Shown: positions 1 through 12,106, counted from the first letter of the stretch. The stretch is DNA of 64,000 nucleotides from Ochotona curzoniae (GCF_017591425.1 NW_024466307.1:7083001-7147000); one strand, 5' to 3'. The notes: generated by a model from the letters alone, not told the origin. Made by a program: numbers and translations.

Positions 1-2490
1 AACCACTGAATAAATATCTGACTTGATTGTCTTCATCTAAAATGATCATCCCGAAAGTCCTATAGGGGACTAGCCTTCTGTGGTGACACGGAACCAAAAG
101 CACACTGTGATGACAAGCAATGAGGATTGTCTGCCCTGTGAAATCACAAGGCATTGGACCTGACAAAGAAGGCTTCTCATTTAATGCCAAAATGCACATG
201 TCCAAAATGTGTTCTAATATGCTGAAAATCAGAATTTTTTATCTTATTACAAGAGCTTGGTTTCTTATCTTCACCAGAGAGGGAGCCGTGTATGAGAATG
301 GATATTAGAAGTCCTACCATGGTCCAGAAATCAGCAGACCTTGTTGGTCTAGACCGTGACCTTCACAAACAGCTCTTTGGCATTCTGAAAAGATGCATCT
401 TCAAGGAGCCAGACTGACCCAACTGAACAAGGCTGATTTGAAACCATTTCATCTGAAAGAACCAAAACAATAAAAGATCTGCCCCTGAAAATTCATGGTT
501 CAGGAGGCAGATTTTACAAAATGAGTACAGAAATACAATGAGGTAAGTACAAGGAATAGGTACGGCTCTGATGGCATGATAGCACACAGAAGCATCTCCC
601 AGTCTTGGGAGGACAGAGACAGTGTCCTGAAGAGGTGCCACTCCAGATGAGATCAGAAAAACCACAGGAGTGGGTCTACAGAAGGAGCAGGCCTACTGCT
701 GGGACATGAAATTCAGTGTTGACTGAGCATTGTTGTGGAAAAAGACAATGGATGCTGTGCCTGGCTGCATTCCTGCCACCTGCTGAGTACCAACTTGCAG
801 AGATACTGAATGTGTACATTTCTAGGCTGCAAGCCAACCTGACAAAGTAAGAATCTCTTGGGGTAGAGCCCAGACTTCTGGATTATAAACGTTCATCAAA
901 TGGTGAAGATGAAAGTTGAAATTTGAGAACGATTTCAACAGCAAGCAGCCCCTTCCTGCAGGCAGCCACTGATGGCCAAGAGCTGGCCATAGCATTGACT
1001 TTGTCCAGGGAGGAGCTCAGCAACAGCAAAGCTGGAATGGGTTCTCAGCCACTGATTTGGAGTTTGGGAACAAATCTAGTTACTTAAGGAAAGGGATTGC
1101 AGTTGTGGGCAGATAAGAAAGCCAGGGCTCTGCCTAGAGGAAGATGTCAGGCTGCAAGCACCAGAGCTGAGAGATCCAACCCACGTAGAGTTATAATAAA
1201 ATCTTAGAGTTAGAGGTAAACTGCTCACCTAGAGGGCTTCCTGCTGTGTGTCAGGATGGGAGACTAGATTTGCATCAGAATCGACTGGACACTAATGTTG
1301 GAAGCAGATTTTACGAGTCTGAGAACAGACAGGCCCAGGATATTCTGAGAAGTGATACAGTATGATTCATGGGTCATGGTGTACTGGGTTCTACTAGGTG
1401 TACCTGGTTATGTTAAGTAAGCACCCTAATAAATGTGTGAATCCATTTCTTCCCATTATCATTTCCAGTTCATGTAAATAAATGGCCCTCACTGTTCCAA
1501 TGTTTTATCCCCTTTATGAAAAGTTTGAAACTCCTAATAAGACTGAAACCTCAAATTGAAGTATTTCCTGATAGGATACGCGGCCCCATTGTTTACTATT
1601 TCAGATACATAGTTTGTGATTGTGGTTTGGAATCATTGGCCTGTCTCACGCAAAGAAAACAGCAAAAAGTCTTTTATCAAAAGATGTTTTCTGACTTAAT
1701 CTGCATTGAGTGGGTAGTTGATTAAACTCATTGTTCCTGGATTAACATTGTGTCTTCGGGTCATGGATCTGTTCAAGCAACTCCGCGTAGTAATGAACAA
1801 GTGTCGCAACTGGGTCCTATCACTTTGATTACTCAAATTCTGACATGCCCACGTTTGCCATCCCAGCCTGGGGAGCACACATACACCTCGTCGGATTCAT
1901 TCATATTGCTTTTAATCAAAAAGTGTATAATGTGCTTCAGAATTAATTTTTTGAGGAAAATACAGTGTAACATATGGTAATGGCTCAAGAACGAGAAAGA
2001 CGTGATTTCAACTTCATTTCGCATTGATGAGCATGGGCAAACTTGGGCAAGTTGTTAACCTGCAAAATCCTTATCTTCAAACAGGAAGTGGTCATATTAC
2101 CTAGCTTTCTGGTCCGTTGAGCTGCTTTGCAAGTCCTTAACGGCACGTAACTAAAGCATTCAGAACATGTATAATCATCCCTTTCACGACTGGTAGTCCA
2201 CAGGCCGCCCCAGTGTGCAGGTACTAAGTGGTCGTTCTGCTGTGTCTCCCTAATACGAAGCACCACCCAGGTTCCTTCTACATTGAATGTCCAAACTGTA
2301 AGGGGAATGAATGAAAACCAAAACTCAAAGATGTCATCACGTTCCACCCCCGAGAGCCTAGCAACAGCACAGTTTCCCGTGGCAACAATCTGCTCCACTG
2401 CTCCAAGCTGTCCCATCTCCACACTCCATGTCAGGTCACGGCCCCATGGACAAAACCAAGGAAATCGTTTCTGAAAGAAACGCTCAGACT
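1..2490. other. Single-copy-like DNA, no gene recognised
   Basis: I see no interspersed repeat, no exon with good splice sites and no RNA gene here. Open frames on either strand are shorter than 150 codons and have no protein-like composition. A GTAAGT string at about 542 has no convincing acceptor and open frame upstream. Probably intergenic or intronic. Confidence 0.5.
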
Positions 2491-2819
2491 GGCCTGGCGC
2501 GGTAGCATAGCAACTTAGTCCTTGCCTTGCTTGTGCCGGGATCCTATATGATTGCCAGTTCTAATCCTGGCAGCCCGGTTTCCCATCCTGCTCCCTGCCT
2601 GTGGCCTGGGAAAGCAGTCGAAGACGGCCCAAAGCCTCAGGACCCTGCACCTGCGTGGGAGACATGGCAGAAGCCCCTGGCTCCTCGCTTTGGATCAGCT
2701 CAGCTCTAGCTTTTGCGGCTACTTGGGAGTGAACCAGAGGATGGAAGATCTTTCTGTCTCTCCTTCCCTGTGTAAATCTGACATTCCAATAAAAATAAAT
2801 ATGTTGTTTTTTTAAAAAG
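2491..2819 (+). repeat. C-SINE, younger (pika-type) subfamily
   Basis: The copy runs from a 'ggcctggcgcggtagcatag' head, a degenerate tRNA-like promoter, through the 'cctgggaaagcag' core and a 'gggagtgaaccag' block to an 'aataaaaataaat' tail. It looks close to full length. This family is non-autonomous and relies on L1 enzymes for movement; that is family knowledge, not seen here. Open frames over this stretch on both strands are SINE shadows. Confidence 0.9.
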
Positions 2820-3640
2820 AGATGGATATGACAAGAACAGACCAACATTAATGATCCTCCCCGTGTATGTTAGCAGTCTATTTAATGTATAACCCCTCTC
2901 ATTGTAACTGCTGTGTTTCCCACAGAATTGAAGCCACAACATTTACTGTCCTCCAAATGACCTGAAAATAAAGGACCCTTTGCTTCTTGAACTTCTGTCA
3001 GCACTAAACATGAGCAGGGAAATCTTACCTTTCTAACTGATCTATATAGCTAATAATATTTTGTAATGTGAAATTATTCATTAGGAGTTTCCGCTGTATT
3101 TCAAATGGAGATGTGGATTTTGATTTTGTCCCATTTGCCCTGATAAAAATACAAGCTATACATCCAAAAGTCTCCATAGGAAATCTTTAAGTCTGTATCA
3201 ACAGACAAAGAAATCATTCTTGAAATATATTTGATGACATGATAGACTGGTAAAGTCAAATCTCTCCAGAAGCAAAAATTAACTATGATTACTTGATGTA
3301 AGACATCACTCAAACCAATCAAATGTTATTTTGGGAAATCATAAATTTATATCCAGCGTCAGTTTGTCACTCATTAAGTTCTTATAAGAATGATTAGGAA
3401 ATTATCTTAATAGGTAAACGTTAGTCTTAACCTCTTCTTACTTTGATGGCTTAAAAACATGAGTTTATATCAATTCATTGAATCTCTGAAAGTCGCTGCC
3501 GGATTGAAGGATTCTTAATTGTAGTCTTAATAAACTTAATCCAGATTTGACAAGAAATCCTTGCCTTGCTTTTCAGTGTTCATCACATCCACCTCCTGGG
3601 CATTAGCACAGCTTTCAAAATACATTCTCTGATTTAGAGT
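2820..3640. other. AT-rich single-copy-like DNA
   Basis: No recognisable repeat, exon or RNA gene. Confidence 0.45.
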
Positions 3641-3720
3641 AACACATATTTGCTGGACACCTACTATGTTCCAAGAACTGGGCAGGGTGCTGAGGATACT
3701 CCAGCAATGAACATGCCCTT
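3641..3720 (-). repeat. L2 LINE 3'-end fragment (ancient)
   Basis: The plus strand reads as the reverse complement of the L2 3' end ('ggacacctactatgttcc', then a 'gtgctgaggatactccagc' block). It is short and diverged, as expected of an ancient element shared by all placental mammals. It sits just left of the G-depleted tract and faces away from the L2 fragment on the other side. Confidence 0.6.
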
Positions 3721-3892
3721 GGATTAACTTCCCCCATCATGCTGTACCCGTACACAGAACCCCAGGAGATGACTGCAGCCTCGCCAAGGTGTCATGTTGG
3801 TGACTGACATGGCTCACCACCCCCTGGCAGTCAACAGTGACAGCAGCCAAAGCTGCTTCCCGGGGAGTCACTGATCCTCCAGCTGTATTTTG

Positions 3893-4958
3893 CTTCAATA
3901 CTCATCAAATCACTCATCACACAAATCACCACACCCACTCCCCTCTCCTTTCCCCCTCCCACATTACACCACAACCCACCCTTACCCCCCTCTCCTCTCC
4001 CTTCCCCAACCCAATACCAACTCAACCTATTTACACATACTCCACCCCTATTATCTTCCCCCACCTCCCCTTAACCCCTATCTCAATCATCCCTCTCCTC
4101 CCCCATCCACAATACCCTACCCCCAAATAACTAACCCCATCCCCCCCCAAACCAACCATTCCCCCCCCACCCCACCCCTTCTCCTCCCCTTCATCCATAT
4201 TCCCCTCACATCCTCACCTTACCCCCCCCCAAACCATCCCCCCCCCCCCTCTCCCCCACCACCCCCTAACCACCTATAAACTCCCCTATTACTCCAACCA
4301 CAAACCTCCCCCCCTTTATTCCTAAAACCCACTCACAAAACCCACCACCGCCCACCCACCCCCTATCCCCCCTCCCCCTCCCCTCCCCTCCCACACTCCC
4401 CCAATCCATACCCTCATCCACATCCCACACCCCCCCCTCCCTCCCCCCACCTCCCAAACTCCAACCTTCCATCACCACTTTCCTCTCCTCATCCCACCAT
4501 ATCCCCCTTCATTCCACACTCCTACCAAACCATCCACACACCACCCCCACCCCCCACCCCCCCATATTCCAACCTAAAACAACCAAAACCATCAAAACCC
4601 ATAAAAACACCCTTTCCACCACCCCTAATATAACACTCCCATTAAAAAACCCCCACTCATAAACATAAACCACACAAAAACCACTTCCCCATCTCCCCCC
4701 CCCCAATTAAATTTCCAAACAACAATATTCATCCTAATTAAAATATATCCCTTCTAACTCAAATCCACTCTCCCTAACAACTATAACCTTCCCAATCATC
4801 TCCCCAATCTACACCCCCCCTACCCCCAATCCACCTACCCCCACTTCACAACATCCAAACCAAAAACACAACCTTCAATAATCACACCCATACAATCCCC
4901 CCACCCCTCCAAACCTTTCCACCCACCAAACCCCCACACAAACCACCTCCAACACCAA
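3893..4958. repeat. G-depleted C/A/T tract, 1066 bp with a single G
   Basis: From 3893 to 4958 the plus strand contains one G, at 4350; slightly over half the bases are C and the rest are A and T. Edges are abrupt: the last upstream G is at 3892 and ordinary four-base sequence resumes at 4959. There is no fixed tandem period, though C homopolymers reach about ten. Without G the plus strand cannot encode TAG or TGA and the minus strand is full of G runs. That explains the open frames at 3837-4279 (+), 4266-4478 (-) and 4509-4706 (-), which are not genes. It could be a real strand-asymmetric low-complexity block or a base-calling or assembly error. Confidence 0.85.
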
Positions 4959-5019
4959 GTCCTTTCTTGGCCATCTACCTAGCCACCAAAATGCTGGCTG
5001 TTCGTTTCACAGGGTCCAT

Positions 5020-5562
5020 AGGAATTTTTTTTCCTGTCTGAAACAGCATAATATCACTCGTATGCTGGAAACCCTCTAGTGACTTCCCAGTTTACTCATA
5101 AGATGGTTGCTAAGGCCCACAGGAGACCCCCCACTCTGCCTCCCACTCTCTCACTTCCTCGCTCTCCTCTCCTCCAAGGAACACGCTGGCCTCCTGTCCT
5201 CATACACTCCACATGAGCTCTGCGTCTACCTCGAATCTACTTCTCCCAGAACACGAGCTGGCTTGTCGGCCTGAGTGCAGTTCAAATGTCACCTGCCCTG
5301 ACCAGCTTCTTAAGGTACTCTCCTCTCCTTGAACTCCTGGTCAATCCGTGCCCCCTTCTCTACTTTCTTCTTCTTCATAATACTTCTCAGAATGTGACTT
5401 CAGCTCTGTCTATTGTTTAGTGTTTGTGTCCTTTTGACACATAAAGAAATCCTATGGAGGGGAAGGGCTGTTATCTCTGCTATTCCCTGTTGTGTCCTGT
5501 ATGTCCAGAATGATGCCTGGCTCACAGCAAATGCCTAGCAAGTACATATTAAATGACGGCTT
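5020..5562 (+). repeat. L2 LINE, 3' portion (ancient)
   Basis: The stretch follows the L2 3' region in order: 'ctggaaaccctctagtgact', a block on tissue-like C/T-rich sequence, 'cagttcaaatgtcacctgcc', and the terminal 'ccagaatgatgcctggctca' leading to 'agtacatattaaatga'. It is diverged and has no usable open frame. The upstream part of the element would fall in the G-depleted tract, where no L2 sequence can be recognised. Confidence 0.75.
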
Positions 5563-5940
5563 CTTCTGCTGTAGCCTATTGCAGTTAAATTAAAATAATG
5601 GCTGCATTTTTTTTAAAAACTTCCATAATTCCAGTTTTTCACTAACTCACATCTGATGATACCTAATTAGTCTAATTATATCTGATCCTGCTCAATGGAA
5701 TAATACGTGGGCTTACAAAGACAAAAACATTGTAGTGTCTCTTTGCAAAATGAAGCAACTATTTTATTACTTTTGGAAAATCAATCAAATTTTCCCATCT
5801 TATGAATTTCATTTGATCTGCAAGGATCCTAACAATACCATCTTGTCCTTAAAAAAATTTTTTTTTACCTTATACAATGCTGGTATGATTGTAAAACACT
5901 AAATTCCGAAGGTCTATTAATTCCATATTAGAATTATCTA

Positions 5941-6262
5941 CTGAGAGTGCACGTGATGGCCCAGTGGGACTTGCACATCCCACCCTGGAGTGCCTGGAAT
6001 TGAATCCCTCTTCTGAGTCCAAGCCAGCTTCTTGCTACTGTGCTGGGGAGGCAGGGGGAGCAAGCACCTGGGAGGCAAGGGATGATCCAAGCACCTGGGC
6101 TCCTACTTCCCTTATGGAAATCCCAGATGGAGTTCCTGGATCCTGGCATCGGCCTGGCTCAAGCGCAGCCACGGTGGGTACTGGGGAATGGACCGGTGCA
6201 TAAAAGATCACCGTCTCTCCCCTTTACCTGTGACTATGCTTTTGAAATAAACAGTAATAAAG
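5941..6262 (+). repeat. C-SINE, older subfamily
   Basis: Diverged C-SINE with a 'cttgctactgtgctggggaggc' type core, a 'gatccaagcacctgggctcc' block, a degraded 'ggcctggctcaagcgcagcc' block and a CT-rich end before 'gaaataaacagtaataaa'. It matches the older lagomorph layout, in which a 'cctgggaggcagcaggtgatg'-like block replaces the 'gggaaagcag' block of younger copies. Open frames here are shadows. Confidence 0.75.
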
Positions 6263-7004
6263 GTATGGTCTCAGATTCCTTGATTAGGTCAAAGAACTTC
6301 TTCCTCGTTCTCTGGGGGAAAAAGAAGCACCAGATAAGAAGCCGTGCTCCCCTGAGGCTTCCACATGAATCAGGTCACGTGTGGACCTCTCCATTGACCA
6401 TCCCAGCTCAGGTCCTACCTGCAAGCAGCAGCTGCCACCATCTAATGTCTAGCTTAGCCCAGCCCTTAGATGGCCATACCCTTGGTCATCCTCTATCTCC
6501 AATCAGAAAAGAAGCTCTATGCAAAAACCATTAACCTGCAAACAGAGTAAAATCATAAAATTGTTGTTGTATACAACAAAACCAGAGTGTTCTGGGAAAT
6601 TCCAAGTTGAGTTTCTCATCATAATGCCGCCTCCCTGGGTTGTTCTGACTGTATATTTCTTCCATGGTGAGAAAAATGATTCATATGAAATACAGCAGGT
6701 TTCATAAATATTGGCTTAGATCCATATAACAAGACAGAAAAACGTTAATACTGGAAGGTGTGGTTGATTTCGACGTGAAACTGAAACCCACATGGACTGT
6801 TGCTCCTAAAGGGCAATGAGTGATAACACTATAGGCTTGACGACCAAGTCCAGCCACCAGCTAGTTCACGCAAAGCAAACAGAGCCCCCAAATCCTGAAA
6901 TATTGACTGACTTGCCCTTTCCCTCCAAAAATATAAAAAAAAAAGTAATTAAGTAAATGTTGATCCCTGAGTTGGTGAACAGAACGAGATTCTTCTAAGA
7001 CTTA
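6263..7004. other. Single-copy-like DNA
   Basis: No repeat, exon or RNA gene recognised. Confidence 0.4.
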
Positions 7005-7070
7005 CTTTTTTATTTTTATTTTTATTGGAAAGTCAGATATACAGAGGGCAGGAGAGAACAAGCTTCTTCC
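7005..7070 (-). repeat. C-SINE tail fragment
   Basis: Only the 3' end of a minus-strand copy is present: a T-rich tract followed by 'attggaaagtcagatataca' and an 'gaggg...ggagag' block. The body is absent, consistent with 5' truncation at insertion or later deletion. Confidence 0.7.
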
Positions 7071-7344
7071 CAGCAGTCTAGCTTCTCGTGGTGTGCTTGA
7101 ACAAGAGTACATCAGCATGGTTTCACGGGCTCATCTCATGATCTCTATCAGTACTTCTCAAATTCCATAAGTATGATTTTTATGGTACTGGGTATTTGTT
7201 TGCTTTTTTGTTCCCTAATTTCTGACCTTTTTGTTTTACTTTCAGGCTTGTAATCAGAAAAAGGCACATCACTCAGAGGAGTCGGTATTTACACCCTTTA
7301 GTGTTCTATGATACAGTTGGTGCAGCAGGACACAGGAGATCTGC

Positions 7345-7530
7345 TCTCTAAGGCACGGGTCAGCATTTCCTCCAAGGGCCAAGGCATTTTTAGCCTTGCA
7401 GATGGCACCCTGGGTGTCATAAGAACTCAACTGGATGCAACCACAGACAAGTAGAGACAGCTGTGCCCAGTTAGACTGCATTTCCAAAATCAAGTGCTGG
7501 CCAGAGTTGGCCTGAAGTCCTAGACTGCCT
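7345..7530 (+). repeat. MER20-like hAT DNA transposon remnant
   Basis: The order 'cgggtcagcatttcctccaa', 'gggccaaggcatttttagcc', a 'ttgcagatgg' block and 'aactcaactggatgcaacca' follows the left half of MER20, a non-autonomous hAT-Charlie element. The right terminal inverted repeat is not visible, so the copy is truncated or decayed. The assignment is from memory of the consensus. Confidence 0.5.
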
Positions 7531-8969
7531 GCACCTCCTTCTTAGATTAGAACTGGGGCCTGAACATGCACAGTGCTGCCATAGCATGGGGGAGGTAGAG
7601 GAATTTGTAACTCCACAACCTATACAGCATGGAGCAAGATTGAATGTGAGGTCCAGGTCACAGTATCTTGCCTGTTTCATTCACTCTGCTTTCAAATAAT
7701 TATTTTAATATCTGATTTGGGGCTACAACTGCATGAGAGTTGAATGTAGCTTGAAAGTCTGGCATTTCACAAAGATGTAAGTCTTCCAGAAACTGAAAGC
7801 GGTCACTCTGAATGTCTACAGCCTCACCCGAAGAGTCCCCTCCCCACCTTTGAGTCCTAAGAGAGTGTGATCGATGTCTGCCTTGCCAAACCTTCCCGAA
7901 TTCAGTATTCTGACTGTGGGATGTGACTCTTGCTGGTTTTCAGAACCACTGCTCACACTGCCAACCCTTCCACTCCTCCCTTCCCTCCTCCCCCCAAAAA
8001 ACAAATCCCTTAATTTCACTCCTGGGAAAAGACATTTCGCTTCTCAGGGATGGCTGGGGTACCTTAAAGCCTAAGCCTTTCCACTGGCTTCACGGTGGTG
8101 TCTGGTTTCATGACCCTGATGTCAACTGCACCTTGTGAAGAAAGGAGGGTACGGATTCAGAGACAGGGGTCCCAGCCCAGCAACTATCACGGGGGACAGT
8201 CAAACAAACTCTGAAGAGAAAAAAATGTTATATTTTTCACCTCAGAAATAAGCACTTACTTCAACAAAAATGACAACCTTTCCAGTGCTAAAAGAAAACA
8301 CGAGGATTTCCCTGAGCTCCATAGATAAAAATAATATTTTCTCTGTGCCTATGTTATAATTATTCATAGATTTTTAAATGCACTGATAAACAACTAATTA
8401 AAATTAGAAATTCATATCATATTGATTACATAAATACACAAATGTGCAGATAGTAATAATTATAAAAAGAAAATACAAACATTGCAGCAATACTTTTAAC
8501 CATTTGTATCTAAAGAAAGAACAGGAAATCGTGAAGTGTTTGTTTTGAAAGCTCAAAGAATTACCCATGTGTGAAAAATCCGAAATTGCTGCAAAGCATA
8601 AAAATTATCCTCCTTTCCACTTAGAGGTGAGTCAAAATTGCTGTGTAAAGTTTCCTCCAACTTTTTAAAGAGAAGTTATCCAGAAAGGGAAATCTCTGAA
8701 GCCCCCCAGTAAGACTTCAAGAAGGGGAGCAAAGCCTCCGGAGAGCCTGCATCTACAGGACACAGGCCTGCGGGCACACATGTGGAGTGTCTCGAGAGTG
8801 TGCGTACGTTCACATCACTGAATGTCATGCACAGTAATTGGGATCCAATACAAATATGCATAGGACATATACATATGATACAATTTGAAACAGGCATATG
8901 AAAATGAGAATTCTTCAAAAGCCTCATTGGAAAATAGAAGTAAATGATGATGCAGAGATGGGAGTTTGC
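7531..8969. other. Single-copy-like DNA, AT-rich in the middle
   Basis: No gene or repeat recognised. The segment 8220-8540 is strongly AT-rich with no tandem structure. Confidence 0.4.
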
Positions 8970-9150
8970 TGGAGATGTTGCTTGAGACAACTGTATCCCA
9001 TATTGAAAACGCCTGGGCTTTGAGTTTCAACTCTACTCCCAGGTCTAGTGTCGTGCTAATCTGCACCCTGAGAGACAGCCAGTGCCAAGCGTGAGCAGCT
9101 GGGGCTGTGGGAGACCCAGACTGAGATCCACACTCCTTCCTTCAGACAGC
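8970..9150 (+). repeat. C-SINE, older subfamily, interrupted
   Basis: The segment shows 'ctgtatcccatattg', 'gggctttgagtttcaactct', a 'tgctaatctgcaccctgag' block and 'gggagacccagactgagatcc', the first two thirds of an older C-SINE. It stops where the younger C-SINE starts. No 3' remainder is visible beyond that insertion, so the end was lost. Confidence 0.65.
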
Positions 9151-9465
9151 TCCAGCTAATGCCCAGCGGCTAAAGTCCTCGCCTTGAAAGTGGCAGGATC
9201 CCATATGGGTGCTGGCTCTAATCCCAGTGGCCTTGCTTCCCATCCAGCTCCCTGTTGTGGCCTGGGAAAGCAGTTGAGGACGGCCCAAGGCCATGGGATC
9301 CTGCACACATGGGAGATCCAGAAGAGGCATCGGGCTCCTAGCATCAAATCAGCACAGCTCTGGCCATTGTGGCCACTTGAGGAGTGAATCAGCGGACAGA
9401 AGATCTTCGTCTCTGTCTCTCTTCCTCACTGTATATCTCACTTTCTAATAAAAATAATTTCTAAA
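9151..9465 (+). repeat. C-SINE, younger subfamily, nested beside an older copy
   Basis: Near full-length copy: 'gcggctaaagtcctcgcctt', 'ggatcccatatgggtgctgg', 'tggcctgggaaagcag', 'ggaggagtgaatc'-type block, then 'tatctcactttctaataaaa'. It abuts or has inserted into the older C-SINE on the same strand. Confidence 0.9.
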
Positions 9466-10425
9466 ATGCTTAAAAGTTCTCAAAGGATAACACAAAACTC
9501 TCCAAACACTTTTAAAAGCCTCCTGAGTGTCTATAAAAACTAAAGCTGAGAGGTCAAAACCAAGGTCAAGTAGACACACTCCTTATCTGAATAACGAGGC
9601 ACCAAGCATCAAAGGGAAATGACAGTGTTGCCAACAGTCATGCCAGAGACTGCGGAGAACTGCAGGTGGGGACAGGATGCCCTCATGGGTGTCCTTCAGA
9701 CGCGGGGAACGGGGAGAAAGGGGTCCTAGAGGGCAATGATGGTGAGACCTCTAACTCTGCAGAGGACATGAGAGAAAATCTGAAAGAGACCATGTCACAT
9801 CACCAAGGGGGAGTCATCCCTGCGATCTGGAGATCTTTGACTAGTTTAAGGTTTACCTGGTGTTGTCTGAAAGACGACTACACCTGAGGTTGCTGGGTTG
9901 TAATTAACAATGGGGAAGAACACGCTTCACCTTGGAAAACAAAATCAAGGTTTGAAATCAGCTCTGCCCTTCATCTCTGCCAAACCTATATTTCAACTGC
10001 CTTTTATGCCCATGGACAAATATTGAATCATTAAAGTTGATAGGAGCCACTCTTCATGCAGGGAGCAGTGCCAGAGAAAGAACAGACTCCTGCCCCCACG
10101 CAGTGGCCAGCCCGGTATGCCTGCTCCAGTTAGCACACACTTAGAATCAACATAAAATCCCAACTGAGGAGAAGTCAATATGGCTCAGTATTAGCCAGAC
10201 GTTATCAAAGCCAGCCTTTAGTATTTCCAAACAAACGGACACCCAGCTTTTAATTCTGGCTTCGAAATATGTGCACATTTATGGCAAACCTGAAACAGAA
10301 ATAAAAAAAAAATTTAATGCTGGGCCCTAGGAACAACACCACAAAATGTTCCTTTTATGCTTTCTTTTTTTAATGGAAAGAATGGCATCATGTAGAATGC
10401 GAGGAGAAAAGCTTTCCTCTTTAAT
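9466..10425. other. Single-copy-like DNA
   Basis: No repeat, exon or RNA gene recognised. Confidence 0.4.
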
Positions 10426-10645
10426 GGCTCCTGGGAGCTCAACACTCGCCTTAACAGGAGGAGACAGCTACTGCGAAACCTGGTTCAAGTCCCAGCTCTG
10501 GCTTCGGGATCCAGCTTCCTGCGAGACAGCACCTTCTGCGAGATAGCAAGTGATGACTCTCGGAACGGAGTCACCCACATGGGAGACCTGGACCAGCTTC
10601 CTGCTCCTGCTCACGTCCTGGTCTGGGTGCAGTCGCTGGACGTGT
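10426..10645 (+). repeat. C-SINE, old and strongly decayed
   Basis: Recognisable blocks are 'ggttcaagtcccagctctgg', 'ccagcttcctgcgagacagc' and 'cccacatgggagacctggac'. The tail is absent. The tRNA-like box is still seen in the 'ggttcaagtcc' motif. Confidence 0.55.
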
Positions 10646-10689
10646 GAGGAGCAAAGAGCGGTCCACTAAACAAGAACATGCCTGTCTCC

Positions 10690-10755
10690 CTAAGCAGATG
10701 GAAGAAGAGGAGGAAGTGGAGGCAGGGGAGAAGAAGAAGAAGCCGCCACAGCAGC
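10690..10755 (+). repeat. Purine-rich low-complexity stretch
   Basis: Runs of GAA, GAG and AAG on the plus strand give spurious Glu/Lys-rich frames (for example within 10644-10892). No splice sites or conserved frame support a gene. Confidence 0.5.
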
Positions 10756-10899
10756 AGGCATGGCCTGAGGTTGGCCCTGGCCTCCTCCAGGCCCTCAGAA
10801 GCCGACAGCAACAGCCACCCAGCTCAGCCACCACCCTGTGGCCCAGGGCCAAGTTGGCTGAAACTTCCCCACACCACACCCAACACGGCTAACAAGAAC

Positions 10900-11925
10900 C
10901 TTTGTTCCCAGGATATATGATCATCAAAATAGCATCCCATTTCCCCCAGAGAAATCCAATTTCATCTCCATTTCAAGTAGTTTGATGTGTGGTCATTGGA
11001 GAGAGACACAAATTTTGAACTCGAGCTTCGTGTTGTGACTATCATTAATTTAAATACCCGACATCAAAGAGCTGGGCTGTTCTTCTAAACCGCTTTAAAA
11101 CCCACTATGACATTTTGTTGTTTCAGAAACCCGCAGTGCAATCTGCAATGCATTACATATATAAAGCACAGAGTCTTATCTATATTTTCTTGTGCATTCT
11201 AAAACTCCCCAAAATACCAATCACAGGCACTGCCCACATTCCGAGACTGGTGCCACAAGCGTGCTGCAAGTCAGGGGAGAAAAGAATCCCAGGAACAGAT
11301 GTTGGAGTTGCCTGGTCCTGTTATTCTCAAAACTTCATCAACAATGCAAAGCTTTAAATTAAAAATAATGTACTACAGTTCCATCGTCCCCAATGGAAAT
11401 CGCTAACTAAAACCAGAGTCTTAAGAATTCATTTTCGAATAGTCGACGTTTGATTTCAAGGGAGCATACATATCCATCCACTCGGAAGGGACGCTGAGTG
11501 GGCCCCGTGCCCCTCCGCTCAGCGCCACAGCAGGGATGGAATCAATGGGTGGTAACTTGCAGACTTGGTGGCTCCACTGAGAGGGTTCCCCAGGCTTCTG
11601 CTGGCCAAAAGGAAGGCAGCGGGGGATGCTTGCAGCCCTGGCGACAGACAGGAGGTTATGTGGGTCTGGTCCCCTCTGCTCTCAGGGAGGCTCCGCATGA
11701 GGCATTCTAGCTCACTTCAAAGACAGGAGGGCTTTAGAAGCCGCTGTGGAAAGCTTGCCTTGCATCCATCCTCAGGCCCCACCGCTCAGCCCCCGCCAGG
11801 TTTTGTGGGGCGCTGCAAGTAAAGTTTTTAGCTTCCTCTCAGCCTCAAAGGCGAGCCTGAGCGGAGCTCCGTGTTTGTTCTCAAATCTGCATGGCTAGTG
11901 GCTCTGGGAACACACATTAGCTTAC
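10900..11925. other. Single-copy-like DNA, GC-richer at 11.49-11.83 kb
   Basis: No repeat recognised. The segment 11490-11830 is more GC-rich than its neighbours and has several CpGs, but no open frame with good splice sites stands out. Confidence 0.35.
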
Positions 11926-12106
11926 TTCAAAGAAACAGCCACACGTGGCTGAAATTCCGCAGCGTTTCTCCAGAACCCTGATCCGGGCTGACGATGGGGC
12001 TGAACCCACCAGGACAGTAGGGCTGCTTGTACTGCATGGAGCTGGTTAGGGGGGACTTGAGGACGTTCTGTTGCTGCTTGATAACACTGCATCAACTTTC
12101 CCAACT
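11926..12106 (-). other. Open, CpG-richer segment next to a putative exon (possible second exon)
   Basis: On the minus strand this segment is open in two frames. One starts after an AG at about 12107 and ends at a GTAAGC donor at 11925-11920; it would be phase-compatible with the exon at 12298-12439. The other frame runs from about 12093 to a stop near 11927. It looks more protein-like, with 'VIKQQQNVLKSPL' and then 'GGFSPIVSPDQGSG', but its phase does not match that exon. CpGs are commoner than in surrounding DNA. Polypyrimidine support upstream is weak. It may simply be non-coding; no protein recognised. Confidence 0.2.

Noticed and set aside
540..550. GTAAGTAC donor-like site on the plus strand
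   Set aside because: No upstream segment has both an acceptor and a consistent open frame.
3837..4706. Long open frames on both strands with Pro/Thr/His-rich or Gly/Trp/Val-rich products
   Set aside because: They arise because a strand without G cannot contain TAG or TGA and its complement has no C. There is no start context, domain or splice structure.
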